In this document: one piece after another, positions 32,501 to 44,392 of the stretch | Numbering within the stretch: the first letter of the stretch is position 1 | How the letters are laid out: each line of letters opens with the position of its first letter | Source of the DNA: Neostapfia colusana | Taxonomy: Eukaryota > Streptophyta > Magnoliopsida > Poales > Poaceae | Assembly: GCA_030760725.1 (NCBI GenBank) | Contig: JASWHV010000013.1 | Coordinates: 42,256,699-42,320,698, forward strand | DNA: 64,000 nucleotides | Direction: 5' to 3' | Made by a program: the position numbers and the translations under genes | Notes under the pieces: model-generated | Database searches by the model: none | Seen by the model: only the letters and a program-made list of their open reading frames with translations | What the model was told of the DNA's origin: nothing

Positions 32501-34004
32501 GAGTGCAGTAGCTAACTATGTTTTACTTCAGCTTCCCGTATCCCGTAAATTAAGCGAAGCAAAAAGGAAAAACAACCGTACCCGACTCATCAACTTTCCC
32601 GGCGACAAGGATGGTCAACAAAACTAGTAAACTCTTATAAAAAGGGTGTCCCATCATGTTGACTCGAGCATACGTGTTTTGCAAACAAAACAGTTTCGAA
32701 ACATGGGATCAATATGGTTAAGGGGCACTTGCCTTGCTCCCGTGGTTCGTGTTGCTTAAGTGTCTCGAAGTCTTGGTGCTGTAGTTCCTCGTAGACGGCC
32801 TCTTGAGCTTGTCCTTCTTCTTACGACCACGCATATAGAAAATTTACAGCAATCAATCATCATGCACAAACTTTGCTCAAGATGCAATGGGGTAGATGAA
32901 TGCCAATCCTATAGTGCAGTTTTATAAAACCAGTTTGTACGTGTTCTTGCATGTTTTAGTAGGATTTCATGGGTTTTATGATGAACAAGAGCGTAGGGAT
33001 CAAGTGTGCACGTGGTGATGATCTTGACACAAGATGTCAATCAATTCCACCGTCAAAAATCGATCAAAACATGATCTGTCCACACGCCTAAGTTTCTGCT
33101 CAAAGGGGGCAAAGAAAATGGATGCATAGAAACAGCGGCGACGTCGTAAGATGGGTAATCAAGAGCTACCTCACTTCCTCCTTGTGGCAGGGCCTTTCTC
33201 CTAGCAACGGCAGCAGCGGGGGATTTTTCTATGGAAAATTATGGTAGGGCATATCGTCGGGCTTCTTCTCCGGCGACGGCGAGGCATGACGGGGCTCGAC
33301 GGTGGGTCTCGACGACGGGGCTCGACGATGGGGTTCGACGGCAGGGCTCAACGGTGTGTTTCAACGGCGGGGCTCGACGGTGGGGCTTGACGGCGGGGCT
33401 CGTGGGCGGGGCTCACTGACGACCAAACTGTAGCAGGGGGGAGCTGGCGAACTCGGCGAATTGGGAGGGCAGGGCAACTCGGCGAGAGAGAGGGGGGACT
33501 GCGGCCAAGGTGTAGAGAGGGGAGCTGGGGGTTGTTTTTATAAAGGGAAAAAAGAAGAGTCCTAGTCCAATTGGAACTCAACCATAGAGTCCTGGTCCAA
33601 TTGGGACTCAACCAAAGAGTCCTAGTCCAATTGGCACTCAACCAAATAGTCCTAGGGGTTTTTCCTCCTCTAGGGCTGCGGCCAAATTGGAGAAAAATCC
33701 CCCCGCAAATGTGGGGGAAATTTCCCCTTGGAGAATTTGTGGAATTTGGGGAAATTTGGGGATGGCTCAATTCAGCTATCTTATTTCCATTTCTATATCC
33801 CTTTCTACATTTCTATATTCCCTTCTCCATTTTTATGTCCCTTTCTCCATTTCTAAGGTTCTTTCTCCATTTCTATGGTTCTTTCTCTATTTCTACGGTT
33901 CTATCTTCATTTCTAGGGTTCTTTCTCCATTTCTACTTCTTTTCAAATGCTTCTCTACATGAAAAATGTATGCAATGCATGGTAGTGAAATTGAGGGTGT
34001 TACA
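32501..34004 (-). repeat. 5' LTR of E4, 5' piece (L2c)
   Basis: Continuation of L2c to its start TGTAACACCC at 34004. Together with 27303-28574 the LTR is about 2.77 kb. It contains the C-T-C-C-A-T-T-T-C-T-A array (about 33780-33935), the 27-bp A-G-T-C-C-T-A-G array (about 33555-33652, just over three copies) and the minisatellite at 33288-33418. Confidence 0.92.
33288..33418. repeat. Minisatellite in L2c, unit about 15 bp
   Basis: About nine units on the theme G-G-G-G-C-T-C-G-A-C-G-G. The partner LTR L2b has only about four related units at about 22010-22065, so the array has changed length since insertion. Confidence 0.75.
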
Positions 34005-34009
34005 CGCAA

Positions 34010-34214
34010 GCTACTGACAAGTCTCAGAGATTGCTCGTGGAGTTAGGAAACCGCTATGCAAGCGCACAAGAAGAAATCTGTTACCTCCGCAAAAAGCTGC
34101 ACTTGCTGAAGAAACAGGAGGAGACTCGTGCCAACGCGGGAACAAATGGAGGACCAGCGTCATCTATCCCTACATGGACTGCCGACTCACCATGGTGTGT
34201 GCCCATGTATGGAC
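34010..34214 (+). pseudogene. Pre-gag ORF (orf0) of E3, 3' part
   Basis: Directly after the right CGCAA duplication, the E3 frame continues in register from G-A-L-S-N-P-Q to A-T-D-K-S-Q-R, V-E-L-G-N-R-Y and a Leu/Lys-rich helix ending about L-H-L-L-K-K-Q. A one-base length difference from E4 near 34110 then shifts one of the two copies. The E4 frame keeps a Gln/Glu/Arg-rich helix and is probably ancestral. S3 begins at 34215, so the original stop cannot be placed with certainty. Confidence 0.8.
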
Positions 34215-37200
34215 TGTGGGGACCACCACGTGGTTCACCCACTCCAGGATCGCATAGGGTGGTGCCGTGCAATGCGGCACCCAACAACACATAGGAAAAG
34301 AATTTAAGAACAACATACAAACTTTTATTTGATATAAAACAGCGGAAGTCTTTTTACAAAACATAATTATACAGCGGAAGTTATATACGTAGATACTCTC
34401 TAATCCTATCTAAGCAAAAGTGCAGCCGTCCAGCCCGGGGACGCTACACACTAGCAGCATGGAACCGGAGATCACGGCGGCGTTCAGGGCTCCAGCTCGG
34501 CCGTGTACCCCGACGGGGGCATCACCTCGTCCTCGGACCCTTCCTCATAACTCTCACCTGCACACAGCTCAAAATATTGCAACCGTGAGCACGATGGCTC
34601 AGCAAGGCTTAACCGACAACCCTAGGCATGGAACTCTACATGCAATGATGTGTAAGATAGGAAAAGGACTTTGCAATAAAGACACGCCTACATGTTGATC
34701 CTTACTTTCAGTTTTATAGCAACAGGTTAATGAGCCTTAGGCAGCCCTCACATCGGAAGTCCAAACAAGAAACGCTTCCCTCCGATGTGGTGATGCCCAA
34801 AGTGGAACATAAACTTAATTAGCTCTATAACTACAGCATACAAGGTTTCAAGACATTAATAATTCAATGCAGCATTTTCAGTTGGCTTATTTCACTTCTT
34901 ACTACGTCACATAGCAGTGAACAAGCGGGTACTCAAATAACCGCAAGGGACGGTGATTGCAATCAGGAGACACACCCGGATAACACGTTGCATACACCCA
35001 CTTCTAGAAGCGTGATTCCACACCCCTTCCTACTCTGTTGTATGCAACAACCTTTCAAAGGCAACCCAAATGCCAAACCGGTCCATCCGTAACGGGCAGG
35101 AGGTCCCCGCATGGAGCATTCCGTGCCCACCGGCAGATTTACACCTTGCTACAATCAACCCACTCCTATTTATGGTTGGGTAAGCCTCGGCACCCAGGTT
35201 AACCAATTACATCAGTTTCCTGGTTCCCATATGCCAGTATGCATCCGGTACTGTTTGATACTTGTCCAGCAGGGCCTCACACGGACGGTCCTCAACCGAC
35301 GCCAACAGGGCTACGCACGTGAGACCTCTGCTCACTGCATCCTATCCCCCCTGCTGTGTCTCATTTTCACAACTCAAGTCATTTTCTACCTCTTCTCAAT
35401 CCATGTGATAAGTACTATCTCACGAGTAGCTTCCAACCACTCGAATTCTACCGAGATCTTAAACATTAGCATGGAATTCTCTACTCATCGAGTTTGTAAA
35501 CTACCCAACCCTTTATAGGAATTAAAAAGGCTATGCAAGTGGGGTTTCAATCACCCTAACTCTAATGCATACATTTCAACCTAGACATAAGTGATACAAA
35601 TGAAAAGCTTTATAAAAGGTACTTAAGTGCAAACCAGGGCTTGCCTGTTTTGCAGGGTAGTAGTATGTAAGCAGTTAGTGATCCCTTCTGATCAACCCTT
35701 GATTCTCCGGAGTCTGATCGACTTCAATGAATCGCTCCTTTGAAACCCCTTCGTCGTGATTCATATTGAATTGCATATGCACAAGTTTTATAGAATGCAA
35801 TGGAAAGAAGTTAAAACATGATTTCTTAGGAACAGATGTTGTGTGGAAAAGACAAGAATGGCTTGGTTTGCCTCTGTTGTGCACAAAAATAGGAATAATC
35901 TCACTTGGTCTTAGTGTCTTAGCTATACACTAACTAACTTTCCTAATAACTATAAAAGATGAGCTTAAAACATTTGAATGCAACTGAAGAACAAGAACTT
36001 CAATGGCTTCAAAACTTTTACAGCAGGTTCTATACTACCTAGGGATTTAGCTTGCCAAATTGCAGCTAATGTAGAGTACAAATGTGTTCTTCATAATTCC
36101 CATAACGCTCTTATGTATTTATCCCACATACATAAGCATGGAAAACAAGAACAGGGAGATCTAAGGCTCAACTTGAGCTTAAACTTTACATGTGAGTTCC
36201 TGGTCACATGAAAGTAATTTGATCCAAAATTTGGACCTTTTACTTGAGTAGTTCCTCCAGAACAATTCCTTAAGCATTTCTACTCAAAAGAATTAATTCT
36301 GAAGTACTGTTGCATTTTCATACCCAATTTGGTGAACTACAATTTCAAGTATGTCTCATAGACCTTACCTAAATTTTCCCATGATGTTTGGAGCTATGGA
36401 TTGTCCAGAATGGATTTTATAATTGGGAAACATTTTCTGAAAATGTCTCTGGACTCTTATGAGCACAGCAGATTGTGTTTAGCAAATTCCAACTCATACG
36501 ATCTTCAAATGAGCTGACTATTTGCTGGAAGGTCAACAATATGCTAAATAATATTCTGGCAAAATTTGAGGATTTTTGGATAAACCAAACTCTCTCAATA
36601 ATTCTTTTTCAGAAAACCTTCAAAGAATTTTCCAGTATTATCTATTGACTTTCATACAAATCTGAGTTCATATTTGGATAGATCCCCGAAAATGAATCCA
36701 ACCCAATTGGAATCACTCAATTTAGGGGTTTCTACAAAGAGTTATGATTTTCCAAAGATGGAAACCACTCTGGAATTGTTTTTCTACTGAAAAGTCTGCT
36801 GGTCCCACGTGTTTAAACCTCAGCCAATTAGAACCGAGCCACACCGGGTTCACAGGGTTGTACCGTGCAGCCACAGCAGATCTCCTTTTTAACTTTTTCA
36901 TACACTGATGGCTGGGGCCCGCCCGATCTTCTTCCTCCCGCTGTTTTCCCGGGCCCGCGCGCTCTCTCTCGCCAGAGCAACCAGCTGCTCGCCGGACGAC
37001 CGTTTCCGGGCGCCATCCAAGCTGGGGCTCACCGCTAGGGCATTATGGAGGCCGGGGAACATGATGGGAATACCAGTTCGAGCTGCTGGTGACCGTAAAT
37101 ACCCCGGCGACGTACGGCAGCCTCGGTCGGAGTTCGGCGCCATCGCCCGAGGTTTCAAGCCCTCCAAACAAGCAACAAAACCGTGCTACAGCACCAGTGG

Positions 37201-38608
37201 TTGATCACCAAGCTCGGCATGGCCTTCAAATGGCTCTGGAACAGCCGCAAGCCGGTCGTCACCGTGCGCCCGATTTGGTCCGCCGTGATCACGCTCGGTA
37301 GAGCTCAAAATCCGTTATTCCCAGTTAGTTTCATGCCACAGATGCTAAAGAGAATATGATCGCCGGCTAGTCCAGCTCCTACGTCCAAAGTTTGACGCGC
37401 TAAGAACGAATAGAAGTGGAGAATTTTGGATTCCCGTACTGGATGCTCGAGTTGAAGCCGCCGGAGCAAAATCTTCAAATACGCCGGCTACGCTCCATGG
37501 TTTGCTCCAAGTTTTGGGTGAGAGCAGAACCACGGCAGCACGCTCCTGTGGCCGTGCTTGATCGGGCTTGAAATATTCTGTGGAGCGCTATCCACGTGAA
37601 GCCGACCGCCGGTTCTTTTGAGGTCGCCGCGGAGTGGTCGTTTGAGGGTTCGGGAACGCCGGAACTCGCTCACATTTGGGCCGTGGAGGTGAGAAACGTC
37701 TATGGGGTGCTGTTTAGCAGCTTCTGAGGAGCGTGGGCGCGAGTTTTCTCGGCTCCCCAGTGGCTCCCGAGGCACGGCGGTGAGGGACAACGCTGTGGTC
37801 GGGTTTTCTTGCGAGGAGGAGTAAGCAATTGGGCTTTTTTCGGTCCAGGGAGAGGATCACGTTGAAAACGAAGGAGCCATTCACAGGACGCCAGCAACCG
37901 GAGGAGGGGAGCAGGAGGTGGCCAGCCGATCTCGGAGGCGCCTGGGTGCAGCCCCCCGTGGAAGTGGAGAAAACAGAGCCTCTGTGAGTTGCTTTGTGTG
38001 CAAGTTTAGATCCTTAACCCAATGACATGTGGGCCCCACCACAACTCCATCTTATCCTCTAAAAGATCTCCCAAAATTTGCAAATGGTGAAATCAAATTG
38101 TGGGAGTTCAAATCTGAGGTGCATTTGGATAATTGGACAAGATTCATCCGAATCCAAACGAGTATTTGAATTCTTTGCAATTTAAAGCCAATTTTGGAAA
38201 ATGAGTTGCAAAACAATTCAACAAATCGTGAAACTTTGCATACCCACTTATTTGGACCTAAGGAATTCAAATATAAAATCTGATTTTTAATTTGGCTGCT
38301 GCAAATGAGATTTTTAGCACCACAGTTTTGAAATTCATTGTGTTGCTCTCATTTGAATTTTTGAGTTGAACAAATTTGTTCCAAATCTGTTTTTAGCTTT
38401 CTCACACATATGGGAACTTCCCATCTTGGTTTTACGCCCCTCTTGGGTTCCAAGTTTTCAAACAATTATTTGAACTTGTGTGAAGAGAGCTCTCATGTGT
38501 GTTATCACATGTGGAAGAAAAAGCTTTAACAAGTCCTTTTTTTCATGACTTTACCACACATATGAATTCCAACCTTGGTCTATTCATATGCATTTCAGGG
38601 CATTTACA
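34215..38608 (-). repeat. S3: solo LTR of family L3 (4394 bp), TSD TGGAC
   Basis: Perfect duplications TGGAC lie at 34210-34214 and 38609-38613, and E3 sequence resumes after them in step with E4. On the minus strand it starts TGTAAATGCCC and ends TCCCCACA. No PBS, coding region or polypurine tract lies inside. It holds the terminal hairpin (34261-34281, perfect 7-bp arms), the core module (about 34911-34975), a GC-rich promoter region (about 36900-37970) and an A-A-T-T-T-G-A-A-T-T-rich U3 (about 38090-38360). S4 is the same family. Confidence 0.92.
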
Positions 38609-38613
38609 TGGAC

Positions 38614-38958
38614 CACCCCCATCACACGGCGATAACAGCACCGGTTCTCACGATTAAGTTTAGGTTTCCATTGAATAAAGCTGTAATAGGAACGCTTAGA
38701 CGTAGTAGGCTGAAATAAGAGTGGTGTGCAGAATTTTATGATGATTTCTTGTGTTTGTGTGCTTGTTTGAGTTGTGGGACACTTCGGCGAATGTCCACAT
38801 CCACACAGAGTGGAGAGAAGTGAGATGCTTTGGCACGTGTTCACATCCTCATATAGGGTGAAATGAATAAAACAAGTTGCTTAGCCATACACCTTGATGC
38901 ATATAGTTGGGGATCAATCTAAATTTCTATTTCCTACTCTACTCTCTCTCTCACACAT
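38614..38958 (+). other. E3 spacer between orf0 and gag
   Basis: This continues E3 after S3 and matches E4 (about 25795-26120, minus strand): first the end of orf0, then an untranslated stretch with C-G-A-A-T-G-T-C-C-A-C-A-T and a (TC)-rich run at 38938-38953 just before the gag ATG. I see no gene of its own here. Confidence 0.7.
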
Positions 38959-40104
38959 ATGGTGAGGGAAAACTCCAACCGCCAACAAAGGAACGCTCGT
39001 GGTAACAACGAACCACATGAGGATGGCAATGTGGAAGTTCTTGAAAATGCTAACCCCGGGGCTGATGCAAGCAACCTTGAACGGTTGATGGCTATGCAGG
39101 ACCAGCTCATGCAAACTATGATACAAACGTTGGGTCATCTTCAGGCCAACAACAACAACCCTAACCCCGTTCCTGCACCTCCACCGCCGCCACTGCCACC
39201 ACCGCCAGCTCACAACAGATTGGGAGAGTTCATGAGGACTAGGCCGCCTACTTTTGCACAAGCCAATGATCCTATGGAGGCTGATGATTGGCTGATACCT
39301 ATGGAAAATAAGCTTGCTATTGTTCAGTGCAATGATCGGGAGAATGTTCTCTTCGCATCACACCAGCTTATGGGAGCAGCCGCTGATTGGTGGGACAGTC
39401 TGTGCAAGGCTAATGTCAACCAGGAGGCTATCACTTTGGCTGAGTTCAAGGAGAGTTTCCGCTCTCACTATGTCCCTGAAGGAGTCATGATGATTAAAAG
39501 GCAAGAGTTTGAAGGTCTCCGTCAAGGAAGGAAGAGCGTGAATTAGTACCTCAACACGTTCATGCAGCTGTCAAGGTATGCTCCAGAAGATGTCAACTCG
39601 GATCGTCAGAAGCAATAATTGTTCATGAGAGGATTCAACAATGAAATTCAAGTTCAGCTGCTCAACAATAATTATTCAAACTTCCAAAAGCTTGTTGACA
39701 AAGCTATAGTGGTGGAGAGCAAGATCAGTGAGATTGAACAAGAGGGAAAGAGAAAGATGCCATATCAAGGACAGCCACAAGGGAGCAATGTACGTCCTCA
39801 TTTCATGCCACCAGCTGCACCACATTATGGCTCGTCCGCTTCTACTTTCCACCCTACAAATCCACCTCCCTCTAATCAGCCACCGCAGCAACGTCCTGTC
39901 ATGCAAGAACCTCATTTGCCTATGCCTCCTGCGCCCCGTCCCAACATGGGCGCCTATGCTCAAAACCAGCCTCGTCCCAACATTCCTGCTGTTATGGGCA
40001 ACAAGCCATGTTTGTCATGCGGAGAGGCGGGACACTTTGCAAATCAGTGCCCGAAGAAAGGCCTTGGACAGCCGAGCAACGCACCTAAGCAGAACCACGG
40101 ATGA
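38959..40104 (+). pseudogene. gag: E3 gag with two in-frame stops
   Basis: Starts at the ATG at 38959. A Pro-rich stretch is followed by the Gag domain: P-P-T-F-A-Q-A-N-D-P-M-E-A-D-D-W-L, then A-A-A-D-W-W-D-S and E-F-K-E-S-F-R-S-H-Y-V-P. TAG at 39544-39546 and TAA at 39616-39618 interrupt it, both one base from a sense codon (Gln is usual at the first, and the second follows K-Q). After them the frame continues through a Pro/Gln-rich linker to a CCHC knuckle (C-L-S-C-G-E-A-G-H-F-A-N-Q-C) and ends at TGA, 40102-40104. The protease lies in the next frame, so a frameshift separates gag and pol. E4 lacks this whole gene. Confidence 0.92.
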
Positions 40105-41447
40105 ATGGAGAAGCTATTCAAGGTAACCGTGGACAGCAGAACTATGCTCGCGGCAATGTGAATCACGTCTCTGCTGAGGAAGCACAACAAGCTGAGGACA
40201 TCGTGATTGGTATGTTTCTCGCCAACTCCAACCCAGCCACTGTTTTATTTGATTCTGGAGGATCGCGTTCATTCATCTCATACAAGTATGTTGCCATGTT
40301 TAACCTGGCCACATCACACTTGAAACAAACTATGTTGGTTAATTCTCTCGGTGGAGAGACGAGGACTAATATAATATGTCAGAAAGTAAGCCTTAAAATA
40401 AGGGGGGTGGACTTTCTTGCCAACCTTATTATCTTGGATTCCCAAGGGATTGACATAATACTTGGAATGGACTGGTTAAGCAAGTACAACGGACTAATAC
40501 AATGTATTCAAAGGATCATGTAGTTGAAAAGTGAGCACGGTACCCGTATCGAGTTTGAGGCAGCCCAACCTGCAACCGAGAAGGCAGTGTTGAACCACAT
40601 CGAAGAAGCGACATTGGAAGGCATTCCGGTGGTTCGAGAATATTCAGATGTGTTCCTGGATGAACTTCCGGGTATGCCGCTTGAATGGGACATTGAATTT
40701 GCCATTGATTTAGTACCCAGAACTCCACCTATAGCGAAGAGGCCATAGAGGATGTCTGCTAATGAATTAGTGGAGCTCAAGAAGCAAATTCAGGAGCAGC
40801 TAGATAAGGGTTTTATACGCCCAAGCTCGTAACCGTGGGGAGCCCCCGTGCTCTTTGTAGACAAGAAAGATGGGACCCAAAGGATGTGCGTTGACTATAG
40901 ATCTCTCAACGAAGTGACGATCAAGACTAAAGACCCGCTGCTCACATAGAGGACTTATTCGATCAAATGAAAGGTGCCCGAATTTTCTCCAAGATTGATC
41001 TTTGGTCGGGATACTTCCAGCTGAAGATTAAGACCTCCGACATACCTAAAACTGCATTTCAAACACGGTATGGTTCGTATGAATATACCGTTATGTCTTT
41101 TGGGTTGACAAACGCACCTGCATACTTTATGTACCTCATGAATAAGGTCTTCATAGAGTACTTCGACAAGTTCGTCGTGGTTTTCATTGACGATATCATG
41201 GTGTATTAAAAAAGCGAGGAAGAACATGAAGAGCACTTGAGATTGACATTGGAGAAACTGCGAGAGCATCAGTTGTATGCTAAGTTCAGCAAGTGTCAAT
41301 TTTGTCTAAAGGAGATATCGTTCTTAGGCCACATCATCTCCGAAGGAGGAGTATCGGTTGATCCCGAAAAAGTGAGAGATGTTTTGAAGTGGAATCAACC
41401 ACAGAATATGAGAGACATTCGGAATTTCCTTGGGATGGCTGGATACT
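40101..41447 (+). pseudogene. pol: E3 pol, first part: protease and reverse transcriptase, cut by E5
   Basis: The protease (40101-40523) keeps L-F-D-S-G-G-S and the flap-side I-I-L-G-M-D-W-L-S-K. Stops follow at 40521-40523 and 40746-40748 and in the T-S-S-P-W-G block near 40829, with a frameshift around 40945. The RT palm (40967-41209) has F-S-K-I-D-L-W-S-G-Y and an intact F-I-D-D-I-M-V-Y, then a stop directly after that Tyr. The next block (41237-41447) gives F-L-G-H-I-I-S-E-G-G and G-M-A-G-Y. It ends in the middle of the G-Y-Y-R-R-F motif, where E5 inserted; the motif resumes at 62265. Confidence 0.92.
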
Positions 41448-44377
41448 TGTAACAGACAGTACACACATAAAAAAAATGCACCAACCGGACCCACTTGTAA
41501 GTCACACAAGAGTCTTCTTCTTCCTCCATTGGGCAGTTTGGGCGGCAAACACCAAGTGGCCGGCGGCACAGGGGAGCTGCGCCCCTGCCCCTCTCCCCCC
41601 ACGCTATTCCCCTGGCCTGTTCCCTTCCCACTTGCTTCCTCCTTCATTTTCTCCCCCGTTTTCTCTCTCCTCCATTGTTGGATCTTCGTCGATCTCCGGC
41701 TATGGGCATCACCGTCCCTAACCGACCACATGCCGGTGTTCTAGTCGACGAGGTGAACCTCTCCTCTCATTTTCATTTCATTTCCTCCTTTGTTTCGGGC
41801 GCAAGAGCTCGCTGAAGTCTGATATAAAAATACCTCGCCGGCGGCGAGCTCCGGTCTTTACAGCTGCATGGGACCTCAAAATGGGATGCCCTCACTGTGC
41901 TCTTCATCTTCGTCCCATCCGTTGGCCACGCCGCCGCTCGGAGCAAACTCCGGCGAGCCGACCGGCCATGGCCGCCATGGCCAGGAGCTCGAGCTCCTGC
42001 TCAGCTCCTGTGCGCTGGCTGGGCCTGGCGTGGGCAGCCCACCAGCAGCCCACAGCTGTTTGCCATTTTCCCACGTTTTTTTATTTCAGAATTAGCTACT
42101 CCTTGTAAAATACATAGTAAATCGTAGCAAATTCAGAAAAACGTGAAACAAGTTTTGTTAGCTCCCTAATAATCAGATCTACACAGTGGAACACAAAAAA
42201 TCAATATGTTCATGCAGTGTGGAATTATTATGAATTTTATATGATTTAAATTTAAAAAAACTTAACCTTATATATATATATATCCAAAAATCATAATATT
42301 TTGCAGACATGTTCACCTATAGTATACCTGTTTTCAGAACAAATTTAGCTTCATGTTTCTGTGTACTTAATTAGAAACTAATTTAATAGTATATTTTCTC
42401 ATTTTAATCATGATGAATTATTTACTGCATAAAACCTCTGAAATTTTGTCAATACCTTCCTGAACAATGTAGTAACCTACATTAAAACTTGTGAGATCAT
42501 TCTCCTAACAGAATTGTCATAGTTCTATTTTGAAGATCTATTTTCATTATTAGTTGTTTTTTTTATCATTGGTCTAGTGTGATAAAAAAAATTATTCTAT
42601 ATTATGTCGTTATGTAGACACCAAAATAGGACCTCTGACCCTGACATTGATATAGTACTAATTTCACATTGCTTGACGTTCACATAAATTTCTATTATAT
42701 GATGTTATTGTCATATCACTTATTATTGAAATATGAGTTATTTATCTTTTACAAAGAAAGTGTACGTCCCACTAAAACTTTAATTTGGTTACACTATTAC
42801 CCTCTGAAAATCTGTTGTAAATTAACAACAAGACCACACTATTAAGCTCCTATACATAACAATTTAATTTCTATCACATTGCATAATCATATGTGCATTG
42901 CATTGCATTTCAACATAGGAAACGACGGTGGCGACACGGTAATTGGAGGTGCTGCGGCGACTTTGGAGACTAACCCAACCATTCCTTTGGAGTGTGCTCC
43001 CAATCCACAAGCTCAAGGCAAGCCCCGGTGCACTCACAAGTATTTCAAAATTTTCCTTTAGTATCACATGATTGTAAATCATGTATTGTGCATTACGTAT
43101 AGGATTTGATTGAAACACCAGCTGCATGTGACCCAAGTAATCCTATTATGTGTTGTTTTAGATTGATATTAATGTCCCGTTATGCTATGCTTAACTTTTC
43201 TAGCTATCGGTAGAAGTCGAGCGGATTGGAACCCGTTCGCGAGTTGTAGGGTGCTTGAAATATTATCTTATTATTACTTATGTTCATGATATTTAAAGGG
43301 AGACCGAGCAAAGAGGAGTTAGGGTGCAACAAGACAAGGGTCTTGTGTGTGGTAGCTTTGCTCGTGTCGGTTGAGGACCGACTCGAATGTGGCTTAGTTG
43401 ATCAAGTTTGAATTGTACTAATCACATACTAGTTATATGGGAACTAGCAAACCGATGTAACTCAATGACAATGATTGTTGGACATTAAACTCCCCCCTAT
43501 AGATTTATGTGGGAGAGCATGGCTATGGTACTCGGGAGGGGAGATTTGAATCAACTCTAATTGTGTTGTTGTGAAAGGTTGTCATGTATGACTCCACGAG
43601 AGTGCGTACGTGACGTGTGATTGGGTTTCCCCTGTAGGATATAAATCGATTTAAAAAGCGCCGTTCCTCACGGTTAATGAGTATGCTTGTGATCTCGTCA
43701 CATCATAGTAAGAAATGAGGAAATGAATCATTTATATGATGCTGAATTGTTTAAGTAGTGTATGCAAATCATGTGTGAGTTAGTATAGGTTGGCACACCT
43801 TTATGTTTCTAATAAACCCACTTAACTTGGCTAAAACATGAAGATAATGATTGATATCCTAGTGTTGTTTCAGCAAATAAAAAATCAGCCCCTTGACCCT
43901 TGCGTGGTCTAGAAATCGGTTATGGAGAACCGAGAATTTGACAGGTAAGTCTTGCTGAGTATTAGTTGCACAGGCTTTGTGGATTAAATTTTTGTTGCAG
44001 ATGATTATCAAGGAAACTTTTGTGATTGCTGTGGCAAGACGGTGTGGGAGGGTGAACGCCCGTCGGAAGGGATTGTCGAGTGGGTTCCCGCCTCTCCATC
44101 GCACGGCCCGTGAAGGATGAAGCGTGTCTATGGGCCGACATGTTTCTGATTAGGCTAATGGAGTTGATTGCGAGAACGCTTCCGCATATTTTGTATAAAC
44201 TCGCTTTATTTTGATGTCGTATGACACTATGGACTTGAACTATTGCAAGACATTAACTATGTTAATGTAATATAAGTATCTTGCCTACGTTGTACTAATG
44301 GGTCATTTGCTTGCCAAATTGACACCCGATGGTCCTGGAATGACGAATCGTCTCGTAATTCAGGCGGTTCTGTCACA
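41448..44377 (+). repeat. 5' LTR of E5 (L4a, 2930 bp)
   Basis: It runs from TGTAACAGACAG to T-C-T-G-T-C-A-C-A. The first 700 bp are GC-rich with promoter character and several chance frames. A short (TA)n run lies at about 42271-42284. The core module lies at about 43625-43690. A GACGA/TCGTC hairpin lies at 44342-44352, close to the LTR end. The LTR pair is complete on both sides. Confidence 0.93.
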
Positions 44378-44379
44378 GC

Positions 44380-44392
44380 TGGTATCAGAGCC
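44380..44392 (+). promoter_or_regulatory. Primer binding site of E5 (perfect)
   Basis: TGGTATCAGAGCC, the initiator tRNA-Met complement, two bases after the 5' LTR. Confidence 0.95.

Larger units (their letters stand above)
19976..34004 (-). mobile_element. E4: minus-strand, gag-less chromovirus inserted in E3 orf0 (TSD CGCAA)
   Basis: Perfect target duplications CGCAA lie at 19971-19975 and 34005-34009. In + order the element is 3' LTR (19976-22607), polypurine tract, pol (22603-25790), orf0 (26005-27036), leader, canonical PBS (27287-27300) and 5' LTR (27303-34004, interrupted by S2). Without S2 it is about 10.1 kb. Gag and most of protease are missing compared with E3. The two LTRs differ at about 7 percent of positions in the first 175 bp I compared by eye, so the insertion is not recent. 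It belongs to the E3 family and lies in the opposite direction. Confidence 0.93.

Noticed and set aside
33571..34017. 148-codon frame with Phe/Ser/Leu-rich repeats
   Set aside because: It is produced by the C-T-C-C-A-T-T-T-C-T-A tandem array in the L2c LTR; hydrophobic stretches here come from repeat composition.
41868..42127. Overlapping 75-codon frames with Ala/Ser/Arg-rich sequence in the E5 LTR
   Set aside because: They recur in L4b at 59791-60050, but three frames overlap in GC-rich DNA, and they differ from copy to copy in start and length. This is untranslated LTR sequence.
44380..44392. tRNA gene
   Set aside because: The initiator tRNA-Met match is limited to the short primer binding site; no tRNA cloverleaf surrounds it.
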